In this document: positions 60,538 to 64,000 of the stretch, one piece after another
Numbering within the stretch: the first letter of the stretch is position 1
How the letters are laid out: every line of letters starts with the position of its first letter
Assembly: GCA_008933765.1 (NCBI GenBank)
Contig: WBUK01000008.1
Location: 62,001 to 126,000 of the forward strand
Source: Ignavibacteriaceae bacterium
GTDB lineage: Bacteria > Bacteroidota > Ignavibacteria > Ignavibacteriales > Ignavibacteriaceae
Direction of reading: 5' to 3'
Length of the DNA: 64,000 nt
Notes under the pieces: model-generated
Seen by the model: the letters and a program-made list of their open reading frames with translations, nothing else
Databases searched by the model: none
What the model was told of the DNA's origin: nothing
Position numbers and translations under genes: made by a program

Positions 60538-60676
60538 TATAGATCAAACCTTTATACACTGCATAACCGATAAGCGCATAAATTGCTATTTTAATAACAA
60601 ATTTTACCAACCCCGCCGCACTTTTAACAAAAAAAAGCCCGATGATGATAGCACCGATTATAAACGCCATTTCCAT
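60521..60676 (-). CDS. 51-residue membrane protein
   Basis: It reads MEMAFIIGAIIIGLFFVKSA then a second hydrophobic stretch with VKFVIKIAIYALIGYAVYKG and ends IYIGLLK. Two hydrophobic segments with few charged residues suggest a small inner-membrane protein. The duplication of its 3' end, in the same style as other real genes here, supports it as a gene. No family is recognised; the first or second Met could be the start. Confidence 0.55.
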   Translation of the reverse strand: MEMAFIIGAIIIGLFFVKSAAGLVKFVIKIAIYALIGYAVYKGLIYIGLLK

Positions 60677-60847
60677 ACTTTAATCCCAATGATTGTAAGA
60701 TACATCCCAAATTTTCCAACAAAACGATTTCTGTAAAAACAGAAATAATTTTCAAAATTACAGGGGTCAATTTAATTAAATTTCACTCTAAGTTTGTAAT
60801 TTGCAGAGTTCAATTTTTAAGTTTGGATCAGAGAGACGGATTAAGCA

Positions 60848-61369
60848 ATGGAAAAATTTCTGAATTTTAATTCAAAAGTGCAGGAACTTGCCGGGAAGAT
60901 AACCGCTTTCCTCACATTTCTGCTGGTTCTTCTTGTTACGGGGGATGTAATTGGACGATACCTCTTTCACTACGGAAGTGTTGCCGCACAGGAACTTGAG
61001 TGGCATATTTTTTCCATTATTTTCCTTCTTGCAGCCGGCTACACTTTCAAACTTGGCGACCATGTTAAAGTAGATGTTTTTTACGCTAAATTCAGCGAAA
61101 AGAACCGTGCACTTATCGATATTCTGGGAACAATAGTCTTTCTTTTCGCTTTCTGTGGTTTTGTAATTTGGTTTTCTGCGGGCTTTGTTGCCGCTTCATT
61201 TTCTATAAATGAAGCCTCAGCTGATCCGGGCGGTTTGCCCGCTCGTTTTCTGCTGAAAGCCTTTATTCCACTTGGTTTCATCATGCTTGCGATGCAGGGC
61301 GTAGCCTTCCTTCACGACGCTGTTAATCGCTATAAAAATGCCGCAAAAATCGAAAAAGATAAAGTATAA
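60848..61369 (+). CDS. dctQ: TRAP transporter small permease (DctQ)
   Basis: 173 residues with four membrane segments in the DctQ arrangement (FLTFLLVLLVTGDVIGRYLF, ELEWHIFSIIFLLAAGYTFK, GLPARFLLKAFIPLGFIMLA). It forms the small membrane subunit of a TRAP carboxylate or sugar-acid importer with the next gene. The binding protein (DctP) is not adjacent. Confidence 0.85.
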   Translation: MEKFLNFNSKVQELAGKITAFLTFLLVLLVTGDVIGRYLFHYGSVAAQELEWHIFSIIFLLAAGYTFKLGDHVKVDVFYAKFSEKNRALIDILGTIVFLFAFCGFVIWFSAGFVAASFSINEASADPGGLPARFLLKAFIPLGFIMLAMQGVAFLHDAVNRYKNAAKIEKDKV

Positions 61370-61649
61370 TAGATAACCGACAATGGTTAACGGATATGAA
61401 TAATGGGCAATGGACTGAGGATATGGACAATGGATAATTGCAATGAATAATTACCATGGATAATGGGCTGCGGATAAAAATACAGTATCAGGTCAAATAG
61501 AAAGCGTTTTATAGAAATAACTGAAAAACCCTAAAGAAAAACCCGGCAAAACAAACAAACTAACAAACAAAATGCCGGTTAAAGAAAAACAAGAAAATTA
61601 ATCCACAAAAAATTAAGCAAACTGAAAACCCAACAGAAAGCGTGAAAAA
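61370..61649. other. Intergenic, GGATAATGG-rich stretch
   Basis: 280 bp between dctQ and dctM. 61380-61475 is a decayed tandem array of short ATGGATAATGG/GGACAATGG-like units, with no reading frame. The remainder is A-rich. It contains no terminator, so the two TRAP genes may still be cotranscribed. Confidence 0.4.
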
Positions 61650-62960
61650 ATGCCCGACATCCTGATTGATCTAATGCCCTTTATCTTTTTTGCAGTGGTG
61701 GTTATCTCGCTGCTTATGGGCTTCCCGGTTGCGTTCACGCTGGGAGGAGTTGCAGTTCTTTTCGGCACGCTGATGTTGGGTCCCGAGTTTCTGTCTCTGT
61801 TACCACTTCGTATTTGGGGCGTTATGTCCAACTTTGTCCTTATTGCCGTTCCGATGTTTGTGTTTATGGGGGTTATGTTCGAGCGATCGGGAATTGCAGA
61901 AGAACTTTTAGAGACAATGGCGCTTATTTTTGGCAAAATCCGCGGCGGACTGGCAATCGGCGTACTGCTCGTGGGTGCATTACTTGGTGCATCAACCGGA
62001 ATAGTGGGCGCAACCGTGGTTACGATGGGCGTAATTTCACTCCCCGTTATGCTAAAAAGAGGTTGTGCAAAAGAGGATTCCACCGGTGTTATCGCAGCCT
62101 CGGGCACTTTGGGTCAGATAATTCCACCGAGCATCATCTTGATTCTCTTGGGGAGTGTTATGAACATACCCGTTGGCGATCTTTTTATGTCAGCTGTAAT
62201 TCCGGGGCTGATACTCGTCGGGTTGTATCTGATATGGGTATTGCTGTTGAATTTCATCAAACCTTCCGCATTCCCTCCAATGAGCGACGAAGAGATAGCC
62301 GCATTCAAAAAAGAGCGGTTGAAAAGGCTGTTCACTGCATTTTTTCTGCCGAGCGTTCTGATTATTCTTGTACTTGGCTCGATATTTATGGGGGTTGCTT
62401 CCCCCACGGAGGCGGCGGGAGTCGGGGCACTCGGAGCGATGGGGTTGGCTGCACTTCGGAAAAAATTGAATTTTCAGACGATTTCTGAGGTTTCCAAAAA
62501 AACGGTAACAATCACAACGATGGCACTGATGATCCTTATCGGTGCAACAGCTTTCAGCCTCGTTTTCAGGGAATTAGAGGGGGATGTGGTGCTTACAAAC
62601 CTCATTATGTCTTCAGAAATCAGCCCCTGGATTTTCCTGCTGATCGTGATGTTGATAATTTTCATGCTTGGCTTTTTAATCGATTTTATAGAGATAATTT
62701 TTATTGTTGTGCCGATCGTAGATCCCATTTTTCGCCATTTCGGCATGGATATGCTCTGGATCGCAATACTTATCGCTATGAATTTACAGACATCGTTTCT
62801 CACGCCGCCGTTTGGGTTCAGCCTTTTCTATCTTAAGGGCGTTTCACCGCCGGAAATAAAAACTACGGATATTTATAAGGGTGTTGTCCCTTATATCATA
62901 ATACAGGTTGTTGCCCTGCTTATTGTGGTTTTCGTTCCGGCACTTGTGAGGGTTTTGTAG
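61650..62960 (+). CDS. dctM: TRAP transporter large permease (DctM)
   Basis: 436 residues with about 12 membrane segments. Characteristic elements are LMGFPVAFTLGGVAVLFGTL, GRI-type loop KIRGGLAIGVLLVGALLGAS, SGTLGQIIPPSIILILLGS and GVASPTEAAGVGALGAMGL. It forms the ion-coupled transport channel. It lies 280 bp after dctQ. A DctP gene probably lies elsewhere or the system uses a non-standard binding protein. Confidence 0.95.
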   Translation: MPDILIDLMPFIFFAVVVISLLMGFPVAFTLGGVAVLFGTLMLGPEFLSLLPLRIWGVMSNFVLIAVPMFVFMGVMFERSGIAEELLETMALIFGKIRGGLAIGVLLVGALLGASTGIVGATVVTMGVISLPVMLKRGCAKEDSTGVIAASGTLGQIIPPSIILILLGSVMNIPVGDLFMSAVIPGLILVGLYLIWVLLLNFIKPSAFPPMSDEEIAAFKKERLKRLFTAFFLPSVLIILVLGSIFMGVASPTEAAGVGALGAMGLAALRKKLNFQTISEVSKKTVTITTMALMILIGATAFSLVFRELEGDVVLTNLIMSSEISPWIFLLIVMLIIFMLGFLIDFIEIIFIVVPIVDPIFRHFGMDMLWIAILIAMNLQTSFLTPPFGFSLFYLKGVSPPEIKTTDIYKGVVPYIIIQVVALLIVVFVPALVRVL

Positions 62961-62970
62961 TTAAATAGCA

Positions 62971-63104
62971 CCGGCTGTTTACTCACTGTCATTTTAACGG
63001 CAGAACTGAAATCACCGGCTGTTTACTCACTGTCATTTTAACGGCAGAACTGAAATCACCGGCTATTTACTAACAACCATTTTAACGGCAGAACTGAAAT
63101 CACC
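62971..63104 (-). repeat. Triplicated 3' end of the T9SS gene (44-bp period)
   Basis: CCGGCTGTTTACTCACTGTC units begin at 62971, 63015 and (as CCGGCTATTTAC) 63059. On the minus strand the third encodes the true C-terminus SAVKMVVSK with TAG stop; the two copies past the stop encode SAVKMTVSK. Confidence 0.9.
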
Positions 63105-64000
63105 GGCCTGCAGACGGAAAAAATAAACACCCGAGGGTAAATCAGCTGCTGAAAATTTAAGTTCGTGTCGCCCCGCAGTTTGTACTCCTTCCAGAAGAAC
63201 CGCCGTTTCTTTGCCGAGTATGTCGTAAACCACTCCCTTCACAAATCCTGTGGTGGGCAGAGTGTAACGAATAACGGTTTCAGGATTAAAAGGATTCGGG
63301 TAGTTTTGGTAAAGTTCAAAATCCGGTATTGCCTCCTGATCAAACGCAGCTTCACCCAGGAAGTGTCGTGTTCCGTCATAATCTACGCTCCAAAGGTGAT
63401 ACAGTATCTTACCGAAACCGCCTGATTTATCCTCAAACAGATAGTCTGAAGGTGCGGTGCTCGTTCCGGCACCTGCAACAGTACCGATCATCTCTTTCTT
63501 ATCCCCAACAATTCTGAATATTTCGAACCGGCTGTTGTTGGTCTCTGTAGCAGTGCGCCAGCTCAAAATTGGTGAACTATCAATCCAACGCCCCGAACCC
63601 GCACCGGAACCCAAGTCCGCACCATTTTCCGAACCCAAAACCGTAAACGAAATCAACTCAACCGGCACTGTGTAGCCGTAAACCCCCTGTCTGCCCAAAA
63701 TCTCCGCATTTCCGGTGGAATAATCATACCACACCACGAAAAGCGAATCGGAACCGGGAAATCGTCGCAGCGCGATACGCCCCTGATATGAGTTATCCGG
63801 GTTGTTTGAAAGATTAACAAATTGGCTCCAGGTATCGCCTGAATTTGTTGACATTGAAAAGTAAATATCAGAGTTGTCATAGTTTGGTGCAGAGTGTGTG
63901 TTATCGAACCACGCCATATAGATTCTGTGGGCGCCGTTTGGCTCTTCGGCAACTGCAAGATCGGCAAACGACGAGTTACCGCTGTTGTTTGTAATATTCA
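63063..64000 (-). CDS. T9SS-secreted protein with BNR/sialidase-like repeats (partial)
   Basis: The frame is open through the right edge, so the N-terminus is missing. The visible 312 residues begin with a BNR-repeat-like part (IYFSMSTNSGDTWSQFVNLS), as in sialidase or glycoside-hydrolase propellers, then an Fn3-like domain interrupted by a Gly/Ser/Pro stretch (LGSENGADLGSGAGSG) and a T9SS sorting domain (QNYPNPFNPETVIRYTLP, GVYFFRLQAG). It is probably surface-exposed; activity is unknown. Confidence 0.8.
   Translation of the reverse strand, partial: NITNNSGNSSFADLAVAEEPNGAHRIYMAWFDNTHSAPNYDNSDIYFSMSTNSGDTWSQFVNLSNNPDNSYQGRIALRRFPGSDSLFVVWYDYSTGNAEILGRQGVYGYTVPVELISFTVLGSENGADLGSGAGSGRWIDSSPILSWRTATETNNSRFEIFRIVGDKKEMIGTVAGAGTSTAPSDYLFEDKSGGFGKILYHLWSVDYDGTRHFLGEAAFDQEAIPDFELYQNYPNPFNPETVIRYTLPTTGFVKGVVYDILGKETAVLLEGVQTAGRHELKFSAADLPSGVYFFRLQAGDFSSAVKMVVSK

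Overview
The window looks like a chromosomal segment of a Bacteroidota/Chlorobi-group bacterium, most likely a member of the Ignavibacteria. Five predicted secreted proteins end in a type IX secretion (T9SS) C-terminal domain with the NYPNPFNPxT signature. There is a TonB-dependent receptor next to a PorV/PorQ-family protein, base composition is moderate, and one promoter carries a TAnnTTTG-type -10. No integrase, transposase, rRNA or CRISPR array was found. One tRNA gene (Lys, CTT) is present.

Layout. (1) 1-4.8 kb: a cluster on the + strand with two paralogous coiled-coil proteins of unknown function, a bactofilin-like beta-helix protein and a zinc-ribbon membrane protein. (2) 5.2-7.2 kb: an isolated phage-type terminase pair with intact ATPase and nuclease residues and no other phage genes. 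(3) 7.4-35.5 kb: a large glycan-utilisation locus, read mostly right to left. It holds two GH144-type (beta-1,2-glucanase-like) enzymes, a GH94 phosphorylase, a GH2 enzyme, a three-part ABC sugar importer without its ATPase, a LacI regulator, a TonB receptor with a 1072-residue partner and a PorV-like protein but no SusD, and two tandem-CBM9-like T9SS surface proteins. A 1241-residue multidomain putative hydrolase faces away from it. The simplest model is secreted depolymerisation of a beta-1,2-glucan, capture at the surface, uptake through TonB receptor and ABC importer, and cytosolic phosphorolysis. A strong promoter with a LacI-type operator at its start site (31450-31499) probably drives the locus. 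(4) 35.9-46 kb: SPFH protein with a ribbon-helix-helix mini-gene, thioredoxin-like protein, a coiled-coil/receiver fusion, glycosyltransferase, MalQ, a T9SS protein and FabF. (5) 46-54.8 kb: DinB, SDR, RecD2 and an RNA-modification cluster in which tgt and rsmI lie between two genes resembling the ArmA/RmtB 16S rRNA m7G1405 methyltransferases. (6) 55-64 kb: tRNA-Lys, rhomboid, J-domain protein, GNAT, META lipoprotein, STAS and TerB-like proteins, TpiA, a 51-residue membrane protein, TRAP transporter membrane subunits and a partial T9SS protein.

The most unusual property of the window is at the DNA level. At more than a dozen gene junctions the end or the beginning of the gene, often including the stop codon, ribosome-binding site or start codon, is repeated two to four times in tandem with a period that is most often 65-76 bp. 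In two places the duplicates form translationally coupled mini-ORFs. Several proteins also carry low-complexity, repeat-derived insertions inside otherwise conserved domains. The two methyltransferase genes around rsmI/tgt and the SusD-less beta-glucan locus are the best candidates for undescribed biology at the protein level.
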